Assembly: GCA_023362775.1 (NCBI GenBank)
Contig: JALMGJ010000008.1
Coordinates: 24,380,501 to 24,444,500 of the forward strand
Direction of reading: 5' to 3'
DNA length: 64,000 nucleotides
Source: Charina bottae
Taxonomy: Eukaryota > Chordata > Lepidosauria > Squamata > Charinaidae
Every line of letters starts with the position of its first letter. Position 1 is the first letter of the stretch. A program made the translations under genes and the position numbers. Below, in pieces: positions 33,777 to 46,800 of the stretch. A model generated the notes under the pieces. It searched no databases, had not been told where the DNA came from, and was given only the letters and a program-made list of their open reading frames with translations.

Positions 33777-34405
33777 GTGAGCGAAGTGAAAAGTTGTGCA
33801 GGGACACCTGGCAGAAAGTAATTTAAAAGTTCGATAGCAACTTTTTTTTTTCCTTTGGAAGGAGGGGCAATGCGAATAGGCCCCCTGCACAAGGCCATGC
33901 GGGTAAACGTAGTTTGAGTTTTTGTTTTTAAGCTGAAGTTAAGCTATCGCCTGCAATAGCTTTTGTGCTTTATTTTACCTTCATGTGCTGCCATTTGGTT
34001 AAGGTAATGATGATGGATAGGGGTCTTAAAAGCCCTCCATAAATGGCAGTATTTATTATTTAGATCCCTCCATAAATGGCAGTATTCGAACCAATCAGAT
34101 AGATCAATACTTTTCTTCCCATTCAGGAAAAACAGTATATTAAAATCTAATCTGAAGGATTTTTTCCTGTATTTGAAGTCTACTGGGACCAAACCTGGTA
34201 GCCTCCCATCCCTATCAAGTATTTGGTTATGATCCCAATCAAGATAGACATTGCTTGTTGCAGCAGGTTTGCTTCCATTTTTGGCAGTGAGGTTTCTGAC
34301 CAATGTTTTGACTTCTTGTTCTCTATCTTTTCCATGAAAGAATATCCAGTAAGTATCAGGCAGATTGATTTTAAAATAATTTTAATATACACCTTTTTCT
34401 TTTAG
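33777..34405 (+). other. TIFA: TIFA intron 1
   Basis: It runs from the GTGAGC donor to the acceptor TTTTTCTTTTAG ending at 34405. It includes a 21-bp direct duplication, CCCTCCATAAATGGCAGTAT plus T, at 34033-34053 and 34066-34086. Confidence 0.6.
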
Positions 34406-34427
34406 GATTTTCTGAGTTAGTACTGCC

Positions 34428-34967
34428 ATGTCTGATTTTGAAACTGGAGATACTGAAGAGACTGTAACCTGTCTGCAAATCACTATTTATCACCCAAGAC
34501 AAGAAGAAAAACCAGTCTTTCATGCCTTAAAGTTCAGTCACCAGCAACAGGTGAGAGCAGATGACATAGTGAAATTTGGAAGAGATTCAAATATCTGTCG
34601 TTTTCCCTTTATAGATGCACGGGTCTCGCGTGTTCAGTTTGGCCTTCAGTTTTTCAGGCACTTCAACAGCTCAGAGTTTGGTTTTGAAATTAAGAATCTG
34701 AGCAAAAAGGGAAAGTTAATTGTGGACAATATTGAACTGGCCTATCTAAATAAAGTCGCCCTACCAGATAGATGTATGGTTTGCTTTGGAGATTACCAGA
34801 TGCTATTGCAAAAACAAGAAGGACAATCTGAGGACTATTTTAACATCTGCTTTGAATTGGCCAGAATGTCACTGTTAGAAGAAAATAATCTGTTTTTGAA
34901 AAAGCCAGTCTGTGAAAGTAGCAAGTCATATACTCAATTTCCAACAGAGATGGATGAGAATGAATAA
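34428..34967 (+). CDS. TIFA: TIFA, TRAF-interacting protein with FHA domain (complete, 179 aa)
   Basis: TIFA is the cytosolic adaptor phosphorylated on Thr9 by ALPK1. It then oligomerises through FHA-phosphothreonine contacts and recruits TRAF6 to activate NF-kB. The 179-residue protein is close to the mammalian length (184) and lies in one exon, with the acceptor at 34405 and the ATG 23 bases downstream. Visible hallmarks are Thr9 in GDTEETVTCLQ; an FHA domain at about residues 48-105 with the phosphopeptide-binding GR (51-52), VSRVQF (66-71) and EIKNLSKK (87-94); and a C-terminal TRAF6-binding PTEMDE (172-177). All key positions are intact. AATAAA overlaps the stop codon, and a Tc1 transposon begins 93 bp after it. 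Confidence 0.97.
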   Translation: MSDFETGDTEETVTCLQITIYHPRQEEKPVFHALKFSHQQQVRADDIVKFGRDSNICRFPFIDARVSRVQFGLQFFRHFNSSEFGFEIKNLSKKGKLIVDNIELAYLNKVALPDRCMVCFGDYQMLLQKQEGQSEDYFNICFELARMSLLEENNLFLKKPVCESSKSYTQFPTEMDENE

Positions 34968-35060
34968 ATTGGAGAATTCCATGAAAAACAGTTTCAAACA
35001 ATTGTGTATGCAGTGCTCACCCGTCTTGTGTATTATGGTAGTTGAATATTTATCTATATA
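34968..35060 (+). other. TIFA: TIFA 3' UTR start, interrupted by Tc1
   Basis: Only 93 bp separate the TIFA stop from the Tc1 insertion. The candidate AATAAA at 34963-34968 overlaps the stop, so the normal 3' UTR is likely to run through or beyond the transposon. Confidence 0.5.
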
Positions 35061-36659
35061 CAGTGGGGCAAAAAAGTATTTAGTCAGCCACCAATTGTGC
35101 AAGTTCTCCCACTTAAAAAGATGAGGCAGGCCTGTAATTGACATCATAGGTAGACCTCAACTATGAGAGACAAAATGAGAAAACAAATCCAGACAATCAC
35201 ATTGTCTGATTCGGAAAGAATTTATTTGCAAATTATGGTGGAAAATAAGTATTTGGTCACCTACAAACAAGCAAGATTTCTGGCTCTCACAGACCTGTAA
35301 CTTCTTTAAGAGGCTCCTCTGTCCTCCACTCATTACCTGTAGTAATGGCACCTGTTTGAACTTGTTATCAGTATAAAAGACACCTGTCCACAACCTCAAA
35401 CAGTCACACTCCAAACTCCACTATGGTGAAGACCAAAGAGCTGTCGAAGGACACCAGAAACAAAATTGTAGACCTGCACCAGGCTGGGAAGACTGAATCT
35501 GCAATAGGCAAGCAGCTTGGTGTGAAGAAATCAACTGTGGGAGCAATAATTAGAAAATGGAAGACATACAAGACCACTGATAATCTCCCTCGATCTGGGG
35601 CTCCATGCAAGATCTCACCCCGTGGGGTCAAAATGATCACAAGAACGGTGAGCAAAAATCCCAGAACCACACGGGGGGACATAGTGAATGACCTGCAGAG
35701 AGCTGGGACCAACGTAACAAAGGCTACCATCAGTAACACACTACGCCGCCAGGGACTCAGATCCTGCAGTGTCAGACGTGTCCCCCTGCTTAAGCCAGTA
35801 CATGTCCGGGCCCGTCTGAAGTTTGCTAGAGAGCATTTGGATGATCCAGAAATGGATTGGGAGAATGTCATATGGTCAGATGAAACCAAAGTAGAACTGT
35901 TTGGTAGAAACACAACTTGTCGTGTTTGGAGGAGAGAGAATGCTGAGTTGCATCCAAAGAACACCATACCTACTGTGAAGCATGGGGGTGGCAACATCAT
36001 GCTTTGGGGCTGTTTCTCTGCAAAGGGACCAGGACGACTGTTCCGTGTACAGGAAAGAATGAATGGGGCCATGTATCGTGAGATTTTGAGTGCAAACCTC
36101 TTCCATCAGTAAGGGCATTGAAGATGAAACGTGGCTGGGTCTTTCAGCATGACAATGATCCCAAACACACCGCCCGGGCAACGAAGGAGTGGCTTCGCAA
36201 GAAGCATTTCAAGGTCCTGGAGTGGCCTAGCCAGTCTCCAGATCTCAACCCCATAGAAAACCTCTGGAGGGAGTTGAAAGTCTGTGTTGCCCAGCGACAG
36301 CCCCAAAACATCACTGCTCTAGAGGAGATCTGCATGGAGGAATGGGCCAACATACCAGCAACAGTGTATGCCAACCTTGTGAAGACTTACAGAAAATGTT
36401 TGACCTCTGTCATTGCCAACAAAGGATATATAACAAAGTATTGAGATGAACTTTTGATATTGACCAAATACTTATTTTCCACCATAATTTGCAAATAAAT
36501 TCTTTCCAAATCAGACAATGTGATTGTCTGGATTTGTTTTCTCATTTTGTCTCTCATAGTTGAGGTCTACCTATGATGTCAATTACAGGCCTCTCTCATC
36601 TTTTTAAGTGGGAGAACTTGCACAATTGGTGGCTGACTAAATACTTTTTTGCCCCACTG
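35061..36659 (+). mobile_element. Tc1-like transposon, copy 1 (1599 bp)
   Basis: The terminal inverted repeats are 199 bp each (35061-35259 and 36461-36659), starting CAGTGGGGCAAAAAAGTATT. They are flanked by TA duplications (35059-35060, 36660-36661). Between them is a transposase gene with a TATA-like GTATAAAAG near 35372. The element is nearly identical to copy 2 at 50117-51716. Sequence and structure match the teleost-type Tc1 group. The transposase is broken (see next entry). Confidence 0.97.
35423..36444 (+). pseudogene. Tc1 transposase, frameshifted copy
   Basis: This is a DDE transposase that cuts and pastes its own element at TA sites. The first part (35423-36112) has the paired-like DNA-binding region ([39 protein letters not shown]) and the first catalytic Asp in [12 protein letters not shown] one-base deletion in ANLFHQ (about 36096), compared with ANLLPSAR in copy 2, ends the frame at 36112. 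The rest (from about 36118) continues in another frame with HDNDPKHTA and [11 protein letters not shown], which carry the second Asp and the Glu. [10 protein letters not shown] keeps the residue missing from copy 2 but as Cys. Not functional as read. Confidence 0.95.
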
Positions 36660-36661
36660 TA

Positions 36662-37086
36662 TCTATATTTGTATCTTAACCTGCACTGTCAATGGTTAGC
36701 ATCTTTCTGAAAGCTACCCAGAGCTACCCAAATTATAAGCATCTCTAAGAGACGTTTTGGCTGATGATGAGGTTAGCACTTTGAAACCAATTTAATTTTT
36801 TAAAAAATCTTTAAAGTCCCGAATGGTCTGAGGGATTGCTTATCTTAGTATGGACTTGTCTGGGCATTAAAGTTGGTAGATGAGGACTTCTTAAAGATGT
36901 GCCAATATTAGAGACCTATCAAAACATTTATCAAATCACAAGATAATTGGGCATCAAGATAAAACAACCAGCAAAAGGTATCACAGAAAAAGGATAGTCT
37001 CCTTTTGTTTTTTTTAAGGAAAAACAGGAAGAATGGGGCAATGAGACTCAAAAAATACTAGGCTAGTTTTGAAGTGCGTAAAAAAA
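36662..37086. other. Intergenic stretch between TIFA and AP1AR
   Basis: This lies downstream of the Tc1 insertion and may include the original distal TIFA 3' UTR. No repeats recognised. Confidence 0.4.
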
Positions 37087-39663
37087 TTTATTCACAGCTT
37101 GAGAAATCTAAACTTTTAAGGATTGGTAACGTGATCAAGTCAGGAAGTGACAGAGAAATTCACGTCAAACCAAAAATATACATTTGCAGTGTACAAATCT
37201 CTTATAATAAAGCAAATTACAAGAACTGAAAATGTAGAACTCATAATTTTTTTCAGCAACAAACTTCTACTTTAGAAATGCAATATATGAATAATTTTTT
37301 TTTGTGGAAGGTAGCATGTACATATGGTAAACACTTGTCTTTTTATTTAAACCAAAGGCACGGGGAAATAAATCAAACTATGACCTTGGCATACTACAGG
37401 AGTTAAAATTGTTACATATAAACATTTCATAACTATTTACTGCCACTGACCTCTTTAAACCCATAACTCTAGGCAGTGAATCATGTAAACAGTGAATATT
37501 TTGAATCTGGAATCAATAATCTATAAATTAAGATATTAAGAGGAAAGAGTTAATGAATCAATGTGGCAGTAATAAAGGCTTGTTACAGAACAGCAAAGGG
37601 ACAAATGTCAAGACAAGCCTACCAAGCCGAATGCATGCAATTATTGATTTATGCACTTTAGTGGTTTTAGAAACTACTATTGCCTTTGGTAGCAAAGGTG
37701 CAGGAGATGTTCAGCCCTCCTCCAGCAGATGGCAGCTCTGGTTAATTTTGTCTGGGCTTGGACCCTAAGTAAGGTCAGCTATGGGTAGTACTTGGGACAG
37801 AAATTCCAGTCAATACCAGAGCTGTAATATAGAGGGAAATGGAAAAAAAAAAGATCCTGGAAGAAAACAGGCGTACAACTTCTATACTGTTGCCAAAAAT
37901 ATCCCTCGTTTTTTTCCCCATGTGCATGAAATTTTTGGGGTCAAGCCTGACTTGAAGGAGACTAAACTTTTTAAAACCAATTAATCATTTTCAGTGTTGC
38001 AGTTCTGGTTTTCCTTACCACTGTAGCAGCAGCTGCTAGAAGCCATCGTCTTGTTTACATGTGTCTGTAGTATTTCATTGTTTAATGCTTTGCAAGAAAA
38101 AACTTGTTAGGAAGCTGGTAAGAAGTCCTTGGCGCACGCAGAGCAGGACAAAATGAAGTTCAGCAACTCGAGGTATCATGGAAGCAAATACTGCTGCTCC
38201 CTGATTTACTACATTGCTAAACTCTGAAAATTGCTATGAATTAGATACTTCTGAGGGAGACACATAATCTGCTTTATCATACAAATGCAACCATCATTCC
38301 AAAGCAGTTTTTGCCCCATCAGAAAAACAGCTTCATAGGAAGTTTTTTCTAGTCTCAATGGCCAGAACCATTTAAGCACAGGAATTCTTTTTGAGAATTA
38401 AACCATACCAGTAATAGAAGTAACATTTTTGAATAACAGTGTCATCACTCTATTCATTTGCAGCAGTTATTAAATATGATAAACTGAATTTTATTATTAA
38501 TCTTAATTACAAGAATGGAATGTTTCACATACTTCAGAAAGATACACTTTGATTGGAATGTGCGTTTGCATTGATTCAGCCACAGAAAGTACTCATGCTT
38601 TCTATATTTTACAAATCAGAACACTAAATTACCAATTAATAAGAAATATTAATTTTATACAATTTAAAAATTATGCAACTACTTTATATTAGAAGTATTT
38701 ATATTTTTGATTGGAGAGAAAAATGGAACCTTAAAAAAAACAAAACCCTGCATTTTGGTATCCAATGTTTTAAACAAAGATGTCTTCAATACTTTCAGAT
38801 TTCTCTAGTTATATGGCTCATTACCGCACATGATAAATTTCATTTATGCTTTAGCATATATTTTAAATGTAAGACATTGTGCTTGAGATCTAATCTCAGT
38901 AAAACACTGGGAGGAATAAAGAAAAATCACATTCAAAAGTTTACTTAATTTTCAAAACAAATTGAAATGTAAAACTGTTAGGGATGCTTTACTCAGTGAT
39001 AGAGCATGTGGTTTGCATTCAGCATGTCCCACTTCAGACCTCGACATTTCCAGGTAAATCTGGGAATCTCTTGAAACACCGGAGAACTGGGAAAGTACTG
39101 CCTATGTTGACAACACTGGGCTATATGGATCAATAGACTGACTCAGTATAAGGCAGCATCCTATGTTACTTGGGAAGTCATAGCAGAATTCCTATCTAGT
39201 TTCATAATTCAAGTACAAAGGTGCTGATAAGATTTCCTGCTAAAACTATGCTAATGTAGGTATTGAAATAAAAAATACAGACTGAAAATAGGATAACCGA
39301 TTAAAACATCAAGCTGTAACACTGTATTTAATGCAAACAGCTGTATGCTTAAACCTAAAAACAGACATAACAGAATCATTCAAGTATAAACATTTAAAAG
39401 GTAGATGATAAAAATTGCACTTACAATTCTGTTCAGATAGCAAACCAACTGTTAGCAAACCATATTCTTTAATGGACATAAGGTATAACAGATTCCTTCT
39501 TTTTCTAGAAATCTGGAGCTCATTCACCCAGGGTGGTCACTGTGTAATTTCCTTATTTTAAAGGAGGCTTTGCAGCAGCTGCGATTAGAGGATTGTGCAC
39601 AATACAGGTTTGTAGGTTTTGCCAACTTCAACCATTTTGTTAGACATCCAATGGCCAATTTCA
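37087..39663 (-). other. AP1AR: AP1AR 3' UTR (inferred)
   Basis: This is the sequence after the AP1AR stop codon on the minus strand. It is largely unique; one SINE at 38977-39171 is the exception. A candidate polyadenylation signal AATAAA (minus strand) lies at 37087-37092, close to the end of the repeat-poor stretch. The true 3' end cannot be fixed from sequence. Confidence 0.4.
38977..39171 (+). mobile_element. tRNA-derived SINE (squamate family)
   Basis: The head CTCAGTGATAGAGCATGTGG is a box A region, and the 3' part has CTGGGCTATATGGATCAATA and ACTGACTCAGTATAAGGCAG. It is diverged and probably old. Confidence 0.7.
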
Positions 39664-39929
39664 TTATCTCACTTGCTGATCAACACCAGAAGTTTTTTGG
39701 TCTGTTGCAGAAAGTTCTAAAACAGGATTTACAAATCCAGCATACTCTGAATTGCCGTTATCATCCATTTCTGCACTAACAAAGTCATTCTCCCATTCCA
39801 AACCAGTAGAATCATCAGATGTAGAAGTTGGGTTACTTCCAGTTTTCTTGCCACTAAATTTCAATGCTGCCCGGAGAATATCTTCTTCAGTTTTTGAACG
39901 TTCTCTCAATGGGATCATTCTGTTTATAC
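39664..39929 (-). CDS. AP1AR: AP1AR last coding exon
   Basis: The acceptor TTTTTTAATGGCAG precedes 39929. It encodes [20 protein letters not shown]..., [20 protein letters not shown]..., and ends GVDQQVR-stop at 39664. This is the most conserved part of the protein. Confidence 0.97.
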
Positions 39930-42900
39930 CTGCCATTAAAAAATGTTTTTAATAGAACCCTTAAACTGATTTAAAAGTTGTCTTTCCACAATTCTTAGGT
40001 TTAATGTAGATACATCCTGAATCAAATAACAACCATTTGCTTTGCAAAATGTTTAACATTCAGAGGAAAATCCATGTAGCAGCCAGAAAATGATGGTACT
40101 TCACACATTTAATGAATCAGCGTGGCATAAATGTTTATGGAGTAGAATCCATTTCAACAATAGCCAAGTTTTTTTTGTGGTTTCAGGATTAAGCTTTCAA
40201 ACATAAGCTTTTGACAAAACTTTGGATAAAGAATATATTAAGAAAATCAGTAAACTAATAAATAAGGAGAGTAAAAGCTATGACAAAAATTAATCTTACC
40301 CCTTTAAAATCTTGCCTAGCTTATTTCTGCAGGTGTTGTCTTAACCAACCCATGAAAAGACATTTGAAAGCTGTTTTCTATTATGACAAACAATTTATTA
40401 AAACCTTTATTTAAAAAAACCCCTTGAATTCTGTCCAATATTGCACAAGTGTACTTTCTCTTACCTTTCATGCACCAAATTTGTTCTAAAGGCTCCTCTT
40501 GTGTGATTCTATTTAAGCAAAATAAATATGCAGAACATTCTCTGTACTACTATTATGTGTGGAAATATATAAATTTATTGCCAGCTACTAGCTCTTTCCT
40601 CTGCATGCTGTGTGATTCCAAGAACACAGCAACAACATATTGATTTTTCTAACAATACTGTTTCAGTAGCAAGAATACTTTATGGTTGAGCAAAGTTCAT
40701 TTTTTGAAATGTAAATAAGGGAGTACTGTGTTTCTAAACGTTCTGCCATTGTGGACCACCAATCACTTGGAAATTGTGGGGGGACCCAAACATCTCCTCC
40801 CTAGGTTTTTTTCTTTTTAAGAACATGGGATTTCATTCTTCTCAGTGAATAAGATAATGCTTATAGTTACATTTGTGTATGCTTTGCCTTTGTATTTTAA
40901 AGGCCTTTTAAAATTAAATTTCGTACTAAAATGTATTCCTAAATTAAGTATTTACCATTTGAATTATTTTGTATCCCATGTCATGTCAAGAATGTTCTTC
41001 AGTAGAAATCTCTGAGTACTAAGCCTTTCACATTAGTGAGGATGTTACTTCTCTTCTTGTACTAGGAGATTCACATTTGACTTGATGGTGGACAATTTGA
41101 TCACAGGAGCTATATACCATTAAAAATTTGACAGGTAGTGAACATAAGGAGCGGGGATCGAGGCAGTGAGCAGGCTCTGGCCAATTAATACAGAGAGGCT
41201 GCAGATTACCAGTGGTCTGCAGGCCACAAAATGAGGATCACTGCTATAAAGAATACATCCTAGAACAGCAATACAACTAGCAACAATTACAAAAATTTAT
41301 GTAGTTTTCAAGACCCACAGCACAGAGGTCACAAGAGATTGGGAAGCTCAATTTTTACATGACTAAATTAATTCAGATATTTCAAAATTAATACTACTTG
41401 CCCAATGTTTATGTACACAAACAAACACAATCCAACTCAAGATTACCTACTGCAATTTCCTCTTTGTTCATGCTTCCCTCAGAGGGACTGTAAATGTAGA
41501 TAGCTGATGACATGTTAAAACAAACATGCAGTTTTGACTTTTAAAACCCAACAGTGTCCACTGTGTTGAAACAGCCATTTAATACTTTATATTATTTAGA
41601 TCAGTTAAACAATTATTGTAGGATAGGACATATACCTTCTTCATCCTCCCATTCTAAATCTAAGGAATTACTGTCATCATTTCCACTTGTAGATTTGGTT
41701 TTGGTCATTAAATCGCAACTGCTCTCTGTATTTGGTGTCAGAACAGTGGCATCTGATGAGAGTCCTGGGATTAAAAAAAATAAAATGTACTTGAAAAGGA
41801 GGAGGGGAGCAGGAGGGAAAAGGACAGGAGAAATAATTCCTCATCTGTACACTGAAAAATTCTCTACATGTATTATTTATTCAGTAATAATTGAAATACC
41901 AGTTTGAAATCAGAATTCATTTTAAAAAGTAATAGGATTTTTTAGTAAAATAAATTAATTTACAAAACTATTTTTCTGTATTTCAATTTTGCCATCATGA
42001 TAAACAGTTAAATGAATGTTTTAGCAATATTAAAGTTTAGTCAACTAATGGAATGGACTTCCTAAAAACAAAACTTTGTCCAGAGGTACTCCTGACAAAG
42101 GAAAGCTATCCCTAAATATAGGTAAAGGTCCCCCCCGCACATTTGTGCAGTCGTGTCTGACTCTAGGGGCCGGTGCTCATCTCGGTTTGTTAGCCAAAGA
42201 GCCAGCGTTGTCCGAAGACGCTTCCACGGTCATGTGGCCGCATGACGCGCACGGAACGCTGTTACCTACCCACCTACAGATTCCCTAAAGCAATCTATAT
42301 TTTCCAAAAACCAACTATGGATGGGAAGGTGGTATAGGAACTATAGTGGAATCTGCAAATGTCTCTCCCCAACATTTCTCCTTTGACAAACAAAGATATA
42401 TATGAAGCCTCCTAAATAAGGAAAGTAATTTTGTCTTTCAGAGGATAGAAGACACTGCTTGTTTAAAAAAAGGATCTGAATTTTGAATGGTTGCAATTCA
42501 GAGTCACATTTTGTGCCTCATGTATAAGACATCAGAGGCTATTTTATGTTCACTGACGTGCGTAGAAATAATAAGATGAGAGGGAAACTGTAGAAAATAC
42601 AAACAGGAAACTTACTGCTAGTGCGGAAAGCTTCATATGGTAGTTTTACATTTCTCAAGTAAGAATCAAAGTCCTCTTCTGTCATGGAACTGTAAAAACA
42701 AGTTATAGCAAGTAGGCCTACGTTCAGATAAATATTTTGGAAATGAAAATAGGTCTACCATGCTGACAAAATTTATTGGCCTTGTTTTAAGAAAAACATA
42801 CTTTGTAAGTGGCTGCCAGAAATTCACTTCTAGTTGATCATGAGCAGAAGTGAAAGCCTTATCCACTATGATTGGGTTTCTAAAAAGGTAGTGTTTGCTT

Positions 42901-43845
42901 TTGCTTTAATGCTAGTAGACTTGCCAATTTTCCTTTATTTCCTTTTAAACATGCAGACTTGGCAAGGTATACAATTCTACTATTTGAAATTCAGATTTTA
43001 AATATTTTCTGATTACTATTTACTTAAAATTCCTCAAACTTAATTGTTCATCTTACCTTTGGGCATCTCCATGGTTTGCTCTCTGAGTTATTCTCTGCAA
43101 CTTTTGTTGCTAACAAAAATAAGAAAAAAGCAAACAGCCACTTAAGTGATAACATCCTCCAAGTTAAGCGCATAAGCAGCATTATCATAGCATATCAATT
43201 TCTAGGGTTGGTACTCAACAAAACAACATATGTTTGTTTGCAATCCATGTCTGATATACTGTTTCTCATTAGCAATGGGATATATTTATGTTATGTAAAG
43301 TAATAAAGAACTGTCAGGAATGATCAAATCAGAGAATTCAAGTATGAGGATGATTTTAATTTTGCTTCTAAATGAACAAAAACAATTTTCATCCCATCTC
43401 TGAGAATTCTACTTTATAACAAATTAAGAATTAGAGAATTTAAGCCAAGATAATTAGCGTAATGCAGAGATCACAGGTCTACTCATCCTTGAAAAGATAA
43501 TACTGTACGGATCGGGGCAAAATAAATACTTGCTTTAGAAAGTGTAGAAAAAAGAATGTAAAGACTTTTTCTTTGCTGAAAGAAAGGTGCACTTGGGTAT
43601 TTACCATAACATCTGTCTACTACTGTTTTCTCTAAATGAGTAATACTTAAAAGCAGCTTAGTATGTGGAATTGTTTAGCAAGTTCTCATTTAATCTCTAT
43701 AGAGTGGGCTGTTAATATCTTCAACAAAGGAGCCTTTGAACATCTCTCACATTTTTGAAATGGGAAACATCTCTCCTTTTCCTATATAAAGGAAAAATCT
43801 AAAAAGTTTAAGATACCTGAACACAATATTCGATGATTTTTTTTT

Positions 43846-43888
<43 letters not shown>

Positions 43889-46800
43889 ATTCATTCATTC
43901 ATTCATTCATTCATTCATTCATTCAAAAATAAGCCCTAAGTTGTTACTTATTCTGTAGTCTTTCAGATAATGAATATAGAATTTCAGTCTTGATTTCTTG
44001 ACCACCAATCTGTATGTTACTGTTTCTTAAATTCTATGGCCTCAATGTGTTTTTGGTGTCTGAAACGAGCAATACAAAAGCAAAATGTATTATTTATTTG
44101 ATAATAATATATTATATTTTCACATGGGCCTGGTGTTCCACTTACCTTTGATTTAGAGGCTTTTCCCAAAAAAATAAAACGCAAAATCCTCTTTAGATTT
44201 TGTTGTTAAAGAGATTTGTTGAAACCTGGGTAAACAAGTACAAATGATCTCTCTTCTCCTGATGTACCTGGCTTGAGAGGACAATCCCTAATTTGTTACT
44301 TCCTTGTAGCTATCAATTCAGAATTAAACTGGCTTACAATACTGTTTAAATCAAACTGGCTTATAATGTTGGTTTGTAGCAGAGTTAAATAATATTAGCC
44401 TTGTTAGGCAATCAATTAATAAACCAGAAAGTCTCTCATGAAGAGGTATGAGCACTCAAGCTCCTTATTTGCTCATGCATATTCTTTGGTTACAGAAGTA
44501 GCGGTTTTAAAATCTGAGCTGAGCCATTATATGACAGTGCGTATGATTTCTGTTGTGTGTAAAAAACTCATTTTTGACATTTGTGCTAGAAACTCACAAA
44601 ATGCTTGTTTATGATGGGGTCAAGGAAGGAATAAGAAAAAAAAGGTAAAATAAAATTTAGAAAGGTTGAGCAAAAAAAAAATACTAGTAAAAATAACAGA
44701 GTGGAAAGACATCAAGTTACAAGTTGTTTAACAATCAAAACCAATACTTATTTATGGATGATGATAATGATGATGATCCTATTCATATTCCAGAGAAAAG
44801 TAGGAGCATACATGGTTATTCCCCACAACACTGTGAGGCAAATGTAGCTGAAATATGTTGATATTTGAGCCAGTTCTCAGTAAATTTCATAACTAAGTGG
44901 GACCTCATTCTATGTGTCCTGTAATATGAGATTTTAATGACAATTCCATATTGGTTTTCAGATTCAGTTTATGGATCATATTATATCTCCTTCCTTGCTT
45001 TCAATAATTTCCCTTTGCATCCTTAGTATTCAAGTTCTTTACCTAGATTTTGGCAGGTGGCCTCCTTGTTGCCAGCCGACAATTTCTAATAACCTCAGGC
45101 ACAGTATTTTTACACCAAAAATTCTAATGCAGAATTAAACATTTCAGCTTATTTCTGTGAATTAACAGTCTATATATAAATTCTGAAGAAGCGCTTTGCA
45201 TGCAAGTGTAGATACTGAAACAATATTATGGTTTATCCACCAATTAAAACCAATAAACGCTAGCATTTAGAATAGGAAGAAGGCAAGGATCTTGGCATAC
45301 ATGTTATGCTAGACAAACCATGGACAGGATTCCTTTGTCTGTTTAGCAATTCTTACTGGCAGAAGGAAGAAACTGCAAATCAGACTGCATTAGCACACCT
45401 GTCTATATAGTATGAACCATCATTGTAAAAATTTTGCCTTACCATTATAACCAATATGTAACTAGCACTAGAGAGAGACTAAAAGAAAATAGAAACTGCT
45501 ACAAACCAGTGTTAATGCTGGATGTTGTTTAAGAAAGCACATGAAACTAAGAGGAAGATACATAACAGAAGCTCTAATACATATATTTTGGGGTCTTTTC
45601 CCCTCACCTCCAAGAACTTTCTTTGCTTTGCTGCCCTGGCTCTTTCACGCTGCACAGCATATAAAGTCTCCTCTTCTATTCTTAACTTCTCCTCTTGTAT
45701 GGCTAACTGTATATGAACAAAATAATAATGGTTAACAAAAGAAAACCTAGCTATCTCTCCTATGAAATTAAGTGCACTAAATTTAAAGGAAAAGTACTTA
45801 TAAAGAATCTGAAACATAAAATGTACTAATAAGACTTTAAAATAAAGTTTTTCCATATTTAACACAACTTTTAATTGTATTATGCATATTATTTTGATAA
45901 ATAGAATTCCTTTAAAATTTTTAGTTTGGTCATTAATATCATTTTCCGTTACACCTTTTTATCTGAGCTGCAAGATGGACATTTAAAGCATTTTATTTAA
46001 TGGTATTAACTTATGTAAGACAAAGGAGAAGACCAAAAATTGTACTTGAACATTGGTAAAGAATGAAGACATAATTACTCCCATTCTAAAAGTAACATTG
46101 ATCTGAGTCTGTATTCAGGCAGCAAGAAACATTTATCCCTGAAGCAAATCAATAGTTGCTTAGTCGAAATTGGAGCGGTTGCTCTGAGCCTGAGACAACA
46201 ATTCTATTTTCAAACATGAGTGCCTTCATATGGCATGAAATCAACAGAAAGCACAGTTATTTACTATTGAAGTTACCCATTTAGACAAGTTTTTATGCTT
46301 CTATCTACATTCATAGATGTAGAGTTCTAACTGCAACATATGGGAAGAAATCTCACCAGTTTAAATTACGCAGCATGTATGTCTACAAGACAAATTGTGA
46401 GAAACATTTTTGCTACACAACACATTTTCAGTACTTCAGTACTTGGGTACAACTACCCAAAGAAGAACTTTTTGCATTCTTCCCTGTTTCTATAGTATTA
46501 TTAAAGCAGAATAGTAGCAATGGGTCTTCTGTTAAATTTATTTTTCTGTGCCAAGCAGTTTTGACCTTTATAATAAAGGATATACAAGTGATTTATTGAT
46601 CTTCTTTCCAACTTTCAGTTGGAAAGAAATGGACCTGTACTGAAATGGACCTGTACAATCTTTTTCAAGGTGGCATATGCTATTACCATGGTCTCTCGTT
46701 TACTTAATACATTTCTAAATTACCCATCAACTAAAAATGTCCTGGATACTTTAAAGTAGCTTACAATAAACAATAAAGTAGTAATAACCAATAAAGTATT

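Noticed and set aside
35404..36072. Long minus-strand ORF opposite the Tc1 transposase (and its twin at 50463-51128)
   Set aside because: It is a shadow of the transposase gene on the other strand; the same ORF recurs in both copies only because the element does.
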